From Symsagittifera roscoffensis (taxonomy: Eukaryota; Xenacoelomorpha; Acoela; Convolutidae), in assembly GCF_963678635.1 (NCBI RefSeq), contig NC_087071.1, positions 5,037,624 to 5,101,623 of the forward strand: a stretch of 64,000 bases of DNA, in the 5' to 3' direction. The notes under the pieces were generated by a model. That model saw nothing but the letters and a program-made list of their open reading frames with translations. It had not been told where the DNA came from and made no database searches. The stretch's first letter is position 1; every line of letters starts with the position of its first letter. The position numbers and the translations under genes were made by a program. Shown one piece after another: positions 10,697-23,280 of the stretch.

Positions 10697-13600
10697 CTAA
10701 AAATTATACAAAAACTGAAAAAAATTGCTCTTTAGTCCAGTCTTCAATTTTCTCCAAAACAATTGAAAAAAAAACAGAGATTGTCGGTTATTGTGCAAGT
10801 TGCACAGTATGTTCCGAACAGAGTCTTGAAAAATACAACTTTTTTTTTCAAATTATTGTCGTTTTTTATTCGGCGTTGCGTGATAAAAAGAGATGAACAA
10901 AAAACTGGGAGCTAGCATATTGAAAAAAAAAATTGCAGATAAATAAATACAAAAACGAAAAAATCAAAAAAAAATTCAAGATTTTATTTGCAATTTTTTG
11001 AATTTTTGAAAAATTGGATTCCAAAATAGGCGCTGAAAGTACACTGCGAGTAGAAATTGAAACTTTTAAAAAATTGTTCAAGTGTTGGTCGAAAAAGTCT
11101 GAAAAGTTTTTACTTTTGGTCGTTAAAATCGTGTAAAATTACTAAAAAAAACTAAATGTTCCTTGAAAAAATTTATAATAGTTTCTCAATTTCAAACAGC
11201 AATTAGATTTTTCAACGACATGAAAAAACAAAATGTAAGTCGTTTTCACCACGACAAACGAAAAACTATTTGTTCAGATCCTCCTATCTCCAACTTCGCA
11301 AAAAAACTGTAAGAAAATTGGCAAAAGATTTTAAATCTGCGGCAACTTTGTTTTGTATTAAATTCTAACCAAGTATTAGGATATTTGAAAATTGATTCTG
11401 TTTCAAAACTAAAACAAAACCCGCGTTAATTCAAAAAATGTTTCATTTGGCTTAAGCTACTTTAATTGAATTTGGTTAGTTGCCTCACTTCTTACGAGTT
11501 TCACTATTAAAAGATTTTTATCTAACGCATAAAAAATGATTTAATTATGAAATATTAGATGACCTTGGTTGACACGCTAACAAATTTTTGAAGATGAAAT
11601 TTTAAAGAAGTGCAAACGATTCTGAGGCCAGTTAGTTTTTGTGTAAGTTAATTAGATTTTCTCACCAAAAAAAATTCTCAACAATTTTTTCCTATCAAAA
11701 AATAAATTTTTCTCGCCGGCGGATTAAAATCAACATAAAAAATCAGTTTTTAAATCTGTTTTGAGGTCATAAAAAGTCACATAGAGGCTATTTTTTTAGC
11801 CATGAAAAAGTTTTGGACTCGCCAAAACTTTTCAAAGAAAATTTCAAAAGTTAGGGTCATTGAAACTAATCCTTTTATGTTCTGTAGCTTGGATTGTATA
11901 TATAGATTGTAAAACAACGTTTCGACCTAATCACTTTTTTTCTCTAGTAGTACACAATGTGGTTCGATTACTTTAGTTCAGATAGCATCCCAGGTTGACC
12001 AAAAATTCTAATTATACACTTTTCCTAAACCAAAATAAAATAATTTCTCAAAACATTTTGATTGTATTCGTAACTGAACTCAAGTGACAATACTTGGTTA
12101 CTCAAAGTTGAGTAACCAATATTTTGATCGTCTCGCATTATAAATGCATTGGAAACGACCTGAAATGTTTTAACTCAGTTTTACACAAAAAATATAACGA
12201 AAATTTTAGTGAAAATTTCCAACGACGATTATTTTTTAAAATTGAGTTTTTAATTCATCAACTTTAATCAAGGCATGCATAAGCATGCCATACAAATCAA
12301 AATAGGAGTTTTAAGTGTTTTCGAAAAAAGTAAAAAGCATAAAGGAAAAAAATCCAAGACTAGTGTATCCAGGACTACGTTATGCACACAAAAATTAAAT
12401 TTTGCATTCAAAATTTTCTTTTGTGAAAAATGTTTGTTTGAGTAAAAATTTCGATTTGCGGTTGGAAAAAACCAAAGAGTTTTTGGGGCAATTTCAAAAT
12501 TATTGAAAAAAAAGTTGGTTGTCGCCATGAAAAAAATGCTAGTCATACAATTTCCATATATTGAAATTGTATGATTAGCATTTTTCGACAAAAAGTTTTC
12601 CGTTTCTATTTAGTAGGATACTTCGAACTTTATACCGAAACAAGAAAAAAATCTTTGAAAATTCGATGGCACTATTTTAAAAAAAAAGTGTATTATGTTT
12701 GTTTGACTAGTGTTTTTTCATAGACTTACTTTATGGAATTGTATCATTAGCATTTTTGGTCTACGAAGGTGAACCCGGGATTTGGAAACCTTATTTTGTC
12801 ATAGTTTTGTGTAACGAGTTTTTTTTCTGTCATAGTTATATGTGATGAAACTTGCATAAGTTTTACCTCCAAGAAATCTTTGAAAAATTTTCATTATTTC
12901 TTTAATAAGCCCTGGTTTTTACAGAACCAAAATTGACAGGATTGTTAAAATCATCACTACTGTTTATTTTTCTATCACCACAATCTGTACTTTCGTTTCA
13001 ATAAATCGCAATGATCGTATTTAAAACTACCCGTTTGCAGCATCCATGAAACAATGCAAGTGTGTTTTCAGAACAATTCTGCAGATGATTCAATGTTTTC
13101 ATAAAATTGATCGCTCGTTTATTAATGTCCACCAAAAACTAATGTTACTCTTTTCAATAAAGAAATAGCGATGATTCGAAATTAGTCAGTGAAAAAATTT
13201 CTAAGAAGCACACATTTTGGTAGCGCCCTACAAGTGGCCTTTTTAAATCATTTTTTTTGCTTTTTTTCCTAAAAAATTTCGAGTTTTTCAAACCTCGCGG
13301 TCTAATGAGCACTGAAACTCGCTGTTTAATCAGCACTGAATTTTGCTACTCGAATATATATTTTTAGCTCTAAATTTTTTAAATGGCGAACGCAGTTTTT
13401 TACATTTAAGCATTGCTTGTCTCGAATAAAATTTCAGACCGAAAAATAATCACTCGGCGTTTGCGATAAAACTATAAAAGGCAGAAAAAAGGCTGATCCG
13501 TTTTATTTGATACAACTGTGTAAGAAGAAAGCCCACTCCATTTTTGAGTACTGCTTTAGAAGTGCAGCATTAATATGAGACGAATTCATGAAATTATCGG

Positions 13601-14094
13601 ATTTTACTTAAAAGTTTAAATCAACTTTTAAAGAAATTCGATCCATTTAAGTTGTTGTTTTATATAGTGAAAAAATTTCAGAGAGAGTTGTCGCAACAAA
13701 GTTTTGTTTCATTTGTTAGGCAAAAAAACTTACAAGGTTCGCAAACAATTCAAAAAAGATCTAATGTTAAGATTTAAAACGGAAGAAGCTGTGTTGCATC
13801 TTAGATCATAAATTTTAGATATACCATGAATGCAATAAAATCACCAAGATAATAAATTCTGCGTCGTTTTTTTTCTTATTTATATTTAAATTGAGCAATC
13901 ATTAAAAACTTAGCGCACTTTTCCACTTGCGAGTGTACTCTTTCTGTTACAAAAGCAAAGTTGGTCAAATTTTGAAACTTAATTACTGAAACTTTAGAAA
14001 AAACCAGTTATAGAGCAATAGAAGACAGTTTTTTCTGTAGAAGCATATTCTGGAATTGACTTCTACGCTTACTTTTCATCTGGTGAACAATTAC
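10697..14094 (-). other. Intron of the Ser-rich gene, about 3.4 kb
   Basis: AT-rich noncoding DNA with no exon I can support. It contains a short palindrome around 12536-12590 built on the word TCATACAATTT, which recurs elsewhere in the gene's introns. Confidence 0.45.
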
Positions 14095-14237
14095 CAGCAA
14101 CATCCAGTTGTATCGTGAAACCGGATAACCATGATCGGAACAAAAAAAATTTCGAGAAACTAACGGTCTCAAATCAGACTGTCTATTATGCATGGAATTT
14201 TGGCTCGATGACCTAAACTCAGGAACAAAAATTGGAG
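14095..14237 (-). CDS. Exon of the Ser-rich gene (phase 1 in, phase 0 out)
   Basis: 143 nt: 2 nucleotides plus 47 codons. The acceptor TTTTCTGATTTCAG|CT is strong. The donor GCTG|GTAATT gives phase 0, matching the exon starting at 10696. The peptide starts PIFVPEFRSSSQNSMHNRQS and continues DLRPLVSRNF. The last 20 residues (CSDHGYPVSRYNWMLL region) are less Ser-rich, and an earlier donor (ACC|GTTAGT) exists but breaks the phase. The start is well supported, the end less so. Confidence 0.5.
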
Positions 14238-15349
14238 CTGAAATCAGAAAAGTACCGTTCTAAATGTCTTGCGATACTAGAATATACTCTGTGGTGCTAC
14301 CATTTTTAGGGGGTCTGGGTTTTGGTTAGCATGACCCGGCTCAAATAATACATAACGTAGTTGCTTCTACGAACGGTCTTGGACAACTTTTGATAATGAA
14401 CTTTAGCCGCTCAAGCTTATTTACAATGATATATTCTATCAATACCAGAATGAGCTTTACCAGTACCGTGACCGCCCTGCATAATCAAGAAAAATAACTT
14501 TTGATAAAAATTAAATAACAAACTCCCTCCCGGGTTGAAGTCCCACCGGTAATTATCGCTTTTTCTGTAGTATCCCAGTGATCGCTATTTTCCAGCGCTG
14601 ATTCATGTACAATTCAGAGTTTGTTGCATAGATAAACCTGCGATTTTCAGAGCTATTTCAGTAATGATTCCGTAGAAAATCATCACTTAAACTTAAGAAT
14701 TTTTGAACTTATTCTAATAGCTTTCAAATAAGAGTTTTACTTGATAAACCCTTTAACTTCAGTTTACATTGAATTGCTAGCGCAGAGGTAGAATCTGTGT
14801 CGACAAAGCTGAAGGATTGGGGATCAAGCCCCTGATAGAGCTATTTGCTCATGCTGATAGGTTTTTTATTGCTGTTTCATCGCTGAAAATAAGCATCGAT
14901 TGGGATCGCTGTTTTTTCATTTTTTTCCGCTAATTTTCAATGTGAGTTCAACCCGGGCACCTAGAAAACACCGTCAGATAACTTTTTTGGCAATGGTTTT
15001 CATTTTTTTTACTCCAGGAATACATTCCTTTAAATTTCTCGTCAAAGGTAATTTTGTAGATTCCCGAAAAATCTGACCAAGAGCAAGGTCGAACAAAGGA
15101 ACTTTGGCGAAAGAGAGCGAATGTCCGAAAGTACACCGTGGAATTATTTTTGACTTTTTCAGACTCTAATTTGAGGCTACTCAGTTTTGGGCAGTTTAGA
15201 AGGCTTTTGAAGTGCACCTTTACAAAGTTAAGCTTGGGTAAACAAAAAGTGGATGTCATGAAATTGTACCGAAGGGATCTCATTGGTAATGTTTTGCCGT
15301 CACATTTAACCTACTCACCCGGCAAGCTTCTTTTAAGGACATTTGAATA

Positions 15350-16084
15350 CAGTGCTGATTTAAATTAACCGGACAAAATGCGTTAAACTTGAAATTTAAA
15401 ACGCATTTTTCTCAAATTGGGTTGAGTTTAGGTGAAAACTTATGAAGACAAAACTTGTTTAGATTTGTAGCAGATTTAATTTAGTGTTATTTGTTTTGCC
15501 AAATTCGTGTCCAAATTGTTACCCCAAAATGGGTTATTTTGGCTTTTCTTAGTTAATCAAAAATTACGCTAAAAATACCCAGTCGATCACAGACATAATT
15601 ATATGAAAGTGAGCCCCTTACGTAGCCCAACAAACTTTAAGAAGGGTATTTTCTCCAAAAAAAATTGCATAGTTTAAAAATTGTTTTTAAATAAAAAGTT
15701 GGTTTTTTATATAGTAAAAACGACCTTTTTTGTCTATTAAACAAAAATAATAAATTAACTTATACAATGTTTTGGAGAATCTACCCTTTTTTAAAGTTTG
15801 TTGGACTACGTAAGGGGCTCACTTTGATATAATTATGTCTGTGATCGACTGGGTATTTTTGGCGTAATTTTTGATTAACTTAAAAAAACCAAAATGACCC
15901 ATTTTTGGGGTAAAAATTTGAACCCGAATTTTGCAAAAACAAATTACATCATATTAATTCTGCTAAAATTCTAAGCAAATTTTGTCTTAATAACTTTTCA
16001 CCTAAACTCAACCCAATTTGAGACAACACGCGTTTTAAGTTTCAAGTTTAACGCGTTTTGTCCGGTTAACTTAAATCAGCACTG
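15350..16084. mobile_element. Mariner-like fold-back MITE with TA target duplication
   Basis: The element starts CAGTGCTGATTTAA and ends TTAAATCAGCACTG. It is flanked by TA on both sides (15348-15349 and 16085-16086), the target duplication typical of Tc1/mariner elements. The inverted arms are about 300 bp each (roughly 15350-15660 and 15785-16084) and about 90 percent similar, with a short AT-rich spacer. No transposase is encoded. Confidence 0.8.
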
Positions 16085-16198
16085 TACAAAAGAAAAGAAT
16101 AAATAGCGAGATTGCGGAGAGATATCATATGTTTTGCTGGTCAAGAAAAGACCAAAAAACTGTTTTGAAAACAAGGGGTTGATCAAAAATGTGGTAAC

Positions 16199-16634
16199 TT
16201 CCCAAATGGCATAATTCCCAAATGGCATAAAAATGGAAACTTTTCCCAAATGGCATAAATTTCAAGTTTTCATTGTAATTTAAACGTTTTCTATCAATTT
16301 CTATTTCTATCATTTTGCCAGGAACGAAAGCATGTAAACAAGATTTGGAATTAATTGCTTCCAAACAAATTTAAGCAACAGATTTGTCGTAAAAAATTGA
16401 CCACCAGAAGCTTATTAATAATCGCAAGCTTATGCTTCTTGCTTTTGATAAAAAGTTCTACAAGTTTTTCACGATAAAATGTCAATCAACATTTGAATTG
16501 ACAATTTGACTAATTTTCTCACATTGTTCACGAAAAAATTGTTCTCGATTTTTCCAAAGCACCTGTTGCATGAAATTTATGCCATTTGGGAAATTTTTCA
16601 TTTTTATGCCATTTGGGAATTATGCCATTTGAGA
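16199..16634. mobile_element. Inverted-repeat element with triple CCCAAATGGCATAA termini
   Basis: Each end is a roughly 70-bp inverted repeat made of three copies of the word CCCAAATGGCATAA (16201-16260 on the left; the complement ATGCCATTTGGG at about 16580-16634 on the right). The interior is AT-rich and noncoding. It starts about 115 bp from the mariner-like element. Confidence 0.7.
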
Positions 16635-17121
16635 CGTAATCAAAAATGTTAATCATACAACTTTCGTAAGCGGAAAGTGGCTGGTCATACGGTTTGAATG
16701 AGTAAAATGCATCATAAATTTGCTTGATAACACTTTGTTGAGAGTTTTTTCATATTTGGAAACCTTTTTTTATCATAAACGATTTTTTTTTTGCATTAAA
16801 TTATATAATTTTATAAAAGCAATTAAATTACGCTCTAAAATTCTAGCTTCATTTTTGTCTGTATGCATAATAACCAAATGTTTTCTTACATCAGAAAGCC
16901 CTTAAGTTAAGTAGCCAGAAATGCACAGCTTACACTTTTTCGCAGTTTCTAATTTTTTTGAACTAAGCAAAAAATTACGACTAGAATTAAGACTAAAAAT
17001 TACGACTAGAATGAAGATTTTGAACACTCCTCACAATTCCTCGATAATTTTTGATAGGTGTTTCGAAAGATCAGCTTTTTTCCAGTGCTATATCAGCACT
17101 GAAAAATGCTAGTGGGGTAAA

Positions 17122-17298
17122 CATCTAACGCTTATTTGCTTGATGACGAGCACTATAAGTTAAAATTGCTTTTAAAGTTCTTGGTTTTCATCATTTCTAA
17201 ATTTTTTTTCATAAAAGAACTAGGAATGATCAAAACCAAGTATTTTAAAAGCAATTTCAAATCATAGTGCTCGTCATCAACCAAAGAAGCGTTAGATG
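17122..17298. mobile_element. Small fold-back element, 177 bp
   Basis: CATCTAACGCTT at 17122 is matched by AAGCGTTAGATG ending at 17298. The two arms, about 80 bp each, contain GATGACGAGCACTAT and its complement. No coding capacity. Confidence 0.7.
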
Positions 17299-17659
17299 AT
17301 TCAAGTTTTCTTTTTTGTAATTTATGTCTTGTTCTACCCGCACTGGAGTTTCATGGGAAATACTCGATTATAATGGATTGTATCAGCGAAAAACTTAACC
17401 AATTTAATCGATTTTCATGACCCATCCAACCATGAAAATGGATTTTTAGGGGTTTTTAATCGATTATTTTCAATATTCAAAAACCCATTATAACCGATTA
17501 TTTTGACAATTTAACCGACTTTTTGGGCCACAAAAATTCATGAAAACCGATTTTTTTTCTGCAGAAAAATGTTTACAGCTAATTAAAATCTTGAAATGTC
17601 TGGAAACGATCTGCAAATTTAGAACCCGAACAAACACGTTCATTCTTAGCCTAAAATAC

Positions 17660-18060
17660 TCAAAGTATGTCCCCTCTCCTACTCCAACCCATCCCCCATT
17701 CCAAGTTTATCCTAATATATCCTTCCACAATTTACACCAACCACCTCACTTACCCCCACCACCTACCCTACCACCACCACCTCCATCTACACCTCCACCT
17801 CACATCCCCGGGTTTCGAACCCCCTCGCCACTCTAAACCCATCTTCCCCGGCAATCCCCTCCTTTAAATCCCCCCTACTTGTAATTGGGTGTATAAACAG
17901 TACAGTAACCGCCGCCCCCTCCCCCTCCCCACAAACTAAACAGGAGTGAAGCCGGGGCTTAAACGTACACCCAAGTAGGGGGGAGGTGTTCCGTATACCC
18001 CCCTGGCTTCAACCATTAAATACCCTTCTCAATCAAATGAGAGGAGAAGGGTAGTGGCGG
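17660..18060. repeat. Pyrimidine/purine-rich low-complexity tract
   Basis: C- and T-rich from about 17660 to 17935 (CCACCACCTCC-type runs) and G-rich after about 17950. A short inverted match (CCCCTACTTG near 17870 and CAAGTAGGGG near 17975) links the two sides. The apparent Pro/His-rich open frames here are products of the base composition. Confidence 0.5.
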
Positions 18061-18560
18061 CAGGGGGGGGGTTTGTTAGGGTACAGCGGGGGAATGCCGA
18101 TGGTAAAAATTTTTACTATGCCGATTGTAAAAAAAAAACAGTAAAATAAAATGTTAAACTGCCAAAATGAAAAAGTAGAGAAATTTAAAATATGAAATCT
18201 TATGTGAAAAGTTTAAATTTATGAAACGTAATCCGGAGTAATTGCACTAAACAGGAAATGAGATAACTTGCAAAATTATGTTCACATCTGAAAACCGCCA
18301 TTTAAATCGATCATAATCGATTATAATGGATTATATTGATTTAAAAAATGTTAGGATTATAATCCATTTTTAATGGATTCTGTTCGATTACGTTGGTAAA
18401 ATTATGCATACTGACTATCAAATGACATTATTATCAATTGTTATCCATAAAACTGCAAGGCATGTATCTTTTTTGGTGTCTACTAAAAGTAGATTTTCAA
18501 CTTCGCTGTGATTTGGATTTCTTTGGTTACCATGTTTTTTTTATTCCAGCAAAACTTTTT

Positions 18561-18700
18561 CAAATAGTGTTATAAATAGTGTAGGTATATATTTACAAAT
18601 ATGTAATATTTATAATTGTGGATTACGTTTCAAATAGTGTTATAAATAGTGTAGGTAGATATTTATAAATATGTATAGCCCTTTTAGTTTTTTTTCAGTT
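18561..18700. repeat. Tandem duplication, 70-bp period
   Basis: CAAATAGTGTTATAAATAGT starts at 18561 and again at 18631. The following bases (GTAGGTA, then ATATTTAYAAATATGTA) also repeat. Two copies with a few differences. Confidence 0.7.
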
Positions 18701-19560
18701 CTATCTGTGTTTTCTTGACAAGGCTCGAGTTTAAATTACTGAGTTATCGTCTGGAATTTTTTACCCATTATGTGGAAAGGATATATGTTCTTGGTCTTTT
18801 ATTTTTGAATGTTTCATTTTAATTTTTAACTTTTTTTTCAAGTTGTAAAATAGGCTCTAAATTGTTTTAAATAAAAAAGGTTCTCGAGCTAGTTAATTTT
18901 TGGTTCCATTTTTTTTGTAAGTAATGATTTGTTTCTGTGACATGTTATTGTGAAATGCGATTATTTATTCAAAATGATATAGAATTACTATTTTGCATTC
19001 GATTGTGATTCACATCAATTTACTTGATTTATAGCGTATTTAAAGAGAAAGTTTGGTTCATCTGATAACAGATTTGTTAACTGAAAAAACTTATGGTCCA
19101 ATCATTGGGGTAACTTTGAATGTACTGAATGCAGTGACGGCTTGGATCAGGATTGCAACAAGTTAAAATTTGCTTGCTTGTGACGATTCTGAAATGGGCG
19201 GTAAAAGGATTTGTAACCTAATGTTTCTGTGTACACATTGTTTTCGTATGCTTCTTCTCTGTAACTCTAAGGGTTTTGTAGTCATAGTTTTGTGGTTCTG
19301 TATTTGGAGTAGAATATATACATGAACTGAGATTTATAGCGGTCATTTCAATTTTTAGCGTTACTTCTTCTTCTCCAAAGGGATAATAATTTGCCCATGG
19401 AAATCAATGTCTAGTCTAAATCACTACTGCAGTGTAATCGCTTGATAACGCAATGTTGAAGCTACTAGGTTTTAATTGTAGTTCAGAACATGGAAGTGTT
19501 TGTATAGTTTTTCCAAAATAATCTTCGCGATGAGGTTATTGAGTTTAAAATGATCTATCA

Positions 19561-20056
19561 ATGCCCGGGTCGAGATCCCGCTCAAAAACCGCTGAAGATA
19601 TGAGCGGTTTGAGCGGTTTTTCTGCAAGATTTGAGCGGTTTGAGCGGTTTGGGCGGTTTGGGCGGTTTTTTTGGAAAAACCGCTCAAACCGCTCAAATCT
19701 TGCTTAAAAAACCGTTCAAAAACCGCTCATTTCTTGCGGTGATTTTTGAACGGTTTTTCAAGCAAGATTTGAGCGGTTTTAGAGCGTTTTTTGAGCGGTC
19801 TTTAAAAGAAAACCGATTAAAACCAACAAAAAAGCCTGGAAAGGTAATGTGACCCCGGGTTGACATCCCTAAACCGAAAATGCTTATTTTAAATTTCCTC
19901 ACACCGAAAAAGCTTATCATACAATTGCCTGCATCAAATGTACGGAAAATGCTAATCATACAATTTTCATACAATTTTGAGCGTAATTGTCTAAAAAAAC
20001 CGCTCAAGCCGCTCAAATCTTGTTTCAAATTAGGTGAAAAATCTCGACTCGGGTGG
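19561..20056. mobile_element. Element with CCCGGGTCGAGAT ends and an interrupted GAGCGGTTT array
   Basis: ATGCCCGGGTCGAGATC at the left end resembles the complement of ATCTCGACTCGGG near 20040. Between them, TGAGCGGTT-type 9-bp units occur in direct tandem (19600-19670) and then inverted as AACCGCTCA (19675-19735, 19995-20020), forming a long hairpin. Frames rich in repeated Ala-Gln-Thr or Gly-Leu-Ser here are artefacts of the repeat. Confidence 0.55.
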
Positions 20057-20129
20057 TTTTAAATGTTCACACTTCGTCGGGTAATTGTGATGAGGTTTCC
20101 GCTGCTAGTGGAGAGTACCCGCATCCAAT

Positions 20130-22210
20130 TTTAGGAGTAAGTTATCGATTATAACTGATTTTTTTGATGATTTTTGTACCTTTATTATCGAGTATAATTA
20201 ACTAAATTACATGCTCAAACGATTTATAATTGATTAAGGTCGTGATATTTTCCGAGATTTGAAAATCTCTTATAATCGATTATAATTGATTAAAGATCAT
20301 ACAAAAAAACCCTCAAATCAGTTATAATCGATTATAATATCTTATTTTGCCACAATTTTGTCAAGCCAAAACTATAGTCGAATTATATCTTATGGGTTAA
20401 TAGTTTTGTGTCAAAAACAAAGTCTCTAAAAGAGAGATCTCTTGTCACACTTTGGTTCATCTGAACACAAAGTTTTAACACGAAACTAAAATTTCTTAGA
20501 GATCCTTTCATTTTAATTGCAAGATTCCGCGGTGAAAAATAAATCTTCCGAATCAATCTTGAAACTAAATCAATTTATTGATATTTTGAAGGCTAAAAAG
20601 GCTTGAATTTTGCATCCTAAAATAGGGAAGAAAATAAAAAAAACTCATAAATTTGAATTGATTTGAAAATTTCAAAAACTGATTTCTCATTTTTCACAGG
20701 AACCAACGTCTACGAAAATCATAATTTATAAACAAATTAGATGCAACTTCGAAGACAAAACGGGCAAACAAAAGGGATTATAATCAATTATCATCGATTA
20801 TAATAGATTTTTGTGCAAAACTCATGAATTAAAAATGGATTATAATCGATTATAATTGATAATAACTGTATCGAAAAATAGTCCGATAAAAAATCGATTA
20901 TAATCGATTAAATTGTGTTATAAGTGATAAAAAATTGATTTCAAAAAGAGAGATTATAAACGATTATTAATTGATTAAAAATGATTGTTTCTCAATTTTA
21001 GTAAGAGTGGTACTAAAATCGTAATATAATCGATTATTAACGCTTGAAACTCTATGCGGGTACGATGTTCAAAACGCAATGTTTGAAAAAAATTCAGTTT
21101 GATCTAATAAAAAGTTACTGTTTGTTTGTGTATCTTTGCCTGTTAAGTAACTTGATTGTGAATTTCTTGATATCAGCTTAGAATTTAATTATGTCCTATC
21201 ATAATGGAACTAGTTTTAGCTCTGAATTCCTCAAAAACCAAAAAATTCTCATGAATATCAAGTGCGGGTCGTTTAAGGCAGCATGGATATGTTGAAAGTT
21301 GGGTATAACCATCATATAAAGTAGCCGGCTATTTTTCGAAACACCTAAATTCTACTTTGAATGTTCGATATTGGAGTTTGCCTTCCTTTTAACAAAATAA
21401 TTGAACTGAAATTAAAGAAAAAAATAAAAAGACAAACAGCTAAAAAGTTTATCTATAAAATACCACAAAAAATAACCGCCAGTTATATCAGAGTCTCGTT
21501 CATCAATACATATTCATCGATACACGTTCATCGACTCTAATAAATCCAAACCTTGCAATGAACAAGCAAGATAAAATGTTTCAAGATTGAAGACGAACAT
21601 GGAAAGATAACGATTGCTCTGTACATTTTCAAATAATTGATAAGATCAGATAGTGAATGCAAAAATTTATGACGTTTTTCAAGAGAAGATCATTTCCAAG
21701 GAATAATCAGTCCATATTATACCAAAAACTTAAAACTTTTTTCTGAAAAAAAATCATCTCGACCATCGTGTGTATTTTTCTTTTCATATTATTGCATGTT
21801 TTGTGAAAAAAAAAAGATTTTATTTTTTTGTCAATTTTTCAAACTCTTCTCAGAGGAGACTATTAAGAAAAGATGGCAGATGCTTCATGTTGATGAAGCG
21901 TTCACTGGAACTAAATTCTACGAATTTTTAAAAAAGAATTTTTTATTTTACCAAGAAAAAAAATCCAGTGCATCCAGATAGTATTGTTTCAAGCAGCTAA
22001 AAATACAGGGAGAAGTTTTATGGATAAAAATCAATTATAATGGATTTTTGTTGACTGAAATGATGTCTATATAATCGACTGTCATGGCAAATTTAGACAA
22101 CGAAATGGAGATTTAATCCATTTTAATCGATTATTTTCGAAAAACGAAAACACATTAAAATTTATTATAAGCGATTATAATCCTTTTTCAATTTCAATAC
22201 AATGGATTAT
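20130..22210. repeat. Clusters of AATCGATTATAAT repeats
   Basis: The palindromic core AATCGATT and the longer form AATCGATTATAATCGATTA recur many times at about 20140-20350, 20780-21050 and 22020-22210. More copies lie to the left (17380-17530 and 18300-18390). Copies are diverged and irregularly spaced; no clean element ends are visible. Confidence 0.6.
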
Positions 22211-23174
22211 TTTTTGTACATAAACTCCATGAAAGTTGATTAAATTTTGTAAAGATTAAATTTCTACTTTTTGAAAAAAATTTTTTTATAAAACCGAATG
22301 AACACGTTTATCCAGGGGCGGTCAATATGTACTAATTTTCCAAAAAACACCCAAAAACGGCATTTTTGACCAGTTTGTTCCAAGAAGTCTGCCTGTAGCG
22401 CTAAAAATTTGGTCAAAATACGTTCTTTTTCGAGTTTCGGGACGAGTGCCTGGAAAATCAACTTGGCCGACCTAAAACAGAATCGACTAAATTTTCGAAT
22501 TTTTTCCCTACGCCCCCCCCCTACGCCTCCCTTTCAAAATGTTCTAAGAAACGTCCAAAAACTGCAAGTCCGGACCGTTTTTTTAAGAAGTTATCTTGGT
22601 GTTTCCAAAAAAGGTCGAAACATTTTTCGATAAACCGTTTGTTTCTGTTCAGAGAGCTGAGTTCCAGAGACTTAGAAATCTATAAATTAGGGAAACCCAG
22701 AGAAGTAAATGCCTAATTTAGATTGAAATGAACAAGCGGAATGATTCATCTTTGCTGAATGTGAGAGGTACTATTTGAAATTTTAACTAAATTTATAGAT
22801 TACAGTTGTTTTTCAAAAGGACAAAAAGTTTTTTATTCCAAAACCAAAAATTTCTTCTAAATTTGAGCATATTCATGATAAAAAACTTTCACAAACGTGT
22901 GGTTAAAAATATTAAGGAAAGGATAAAAATTACATTTGTTTCTAAGTAAATTGTTGAAAATACTAATGCCAATAGTTTTAATATTTGTGACTAAATCAAA
23001 CAAAACTATCTGAGCTATGAAGATCTTTTGAGAAAATTGACAGAAATTAATGGAAAATTGATTTGTGTGAAACGTGGCTGAAATCGGCTGAAATCTAATT
23101 TTTTAAAGCTAATTATAGAATTTTTTTCAGAAGAACTAAAACAACAACAATGAAACACCTTTTTAAGTTTTTAC

Positions 23175-23280
23175 TGTAACGGGCCAAAAAAACTGGTAGA
23201 TGAACTAGCAAGTGCAAATTGCGTGTCATTACGAAGGTGTTAGGTTGGTGGGACTGGTTGATTTTTTTCGGTTGCTCTTG
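23175..23280 (-). CDS. Tentative exon of the Ser-rich gene (phase 0 in, phase 1 out)
   Basis: An exon of this phase class is needed between 25323 and 14237. CTACAG|CAA at 23280 and TACA|GTAAAA at 23175 give 35 codons plus one nucleotide. The peptide is QEQPKKINQSHQPNTFVMTR, then a more hydrophobic half (NLHLLVHLPVFLARY) that does not look like the rest of the protein. There is no clear pyrimidine tract. It fits the phase but is weak by every other measure. Confidence 0.25.

Noticed and set aside
14948-15283. 111-codon minus-strand frame
   Set aside because: No splice sites in phase and no coding-like composition; it ends beside the mariner-like element.
17540-17867. Pro/His-rich open frames
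   Set aside because: They come from a C-rich low-complexity tract.
19472-20062. Open frames on both strands with Ala-Gln-Thr or Gly-Leu-Ser repeats
   Set aside because: They are translations of the GAGCGGTTT repeat array, not genes.
22264-22461. 65-codon minus-strand frame rich in Phe and Lys
   Set aside because: AT-rich chance frame; no splice sites or similarity to the gene's exons.
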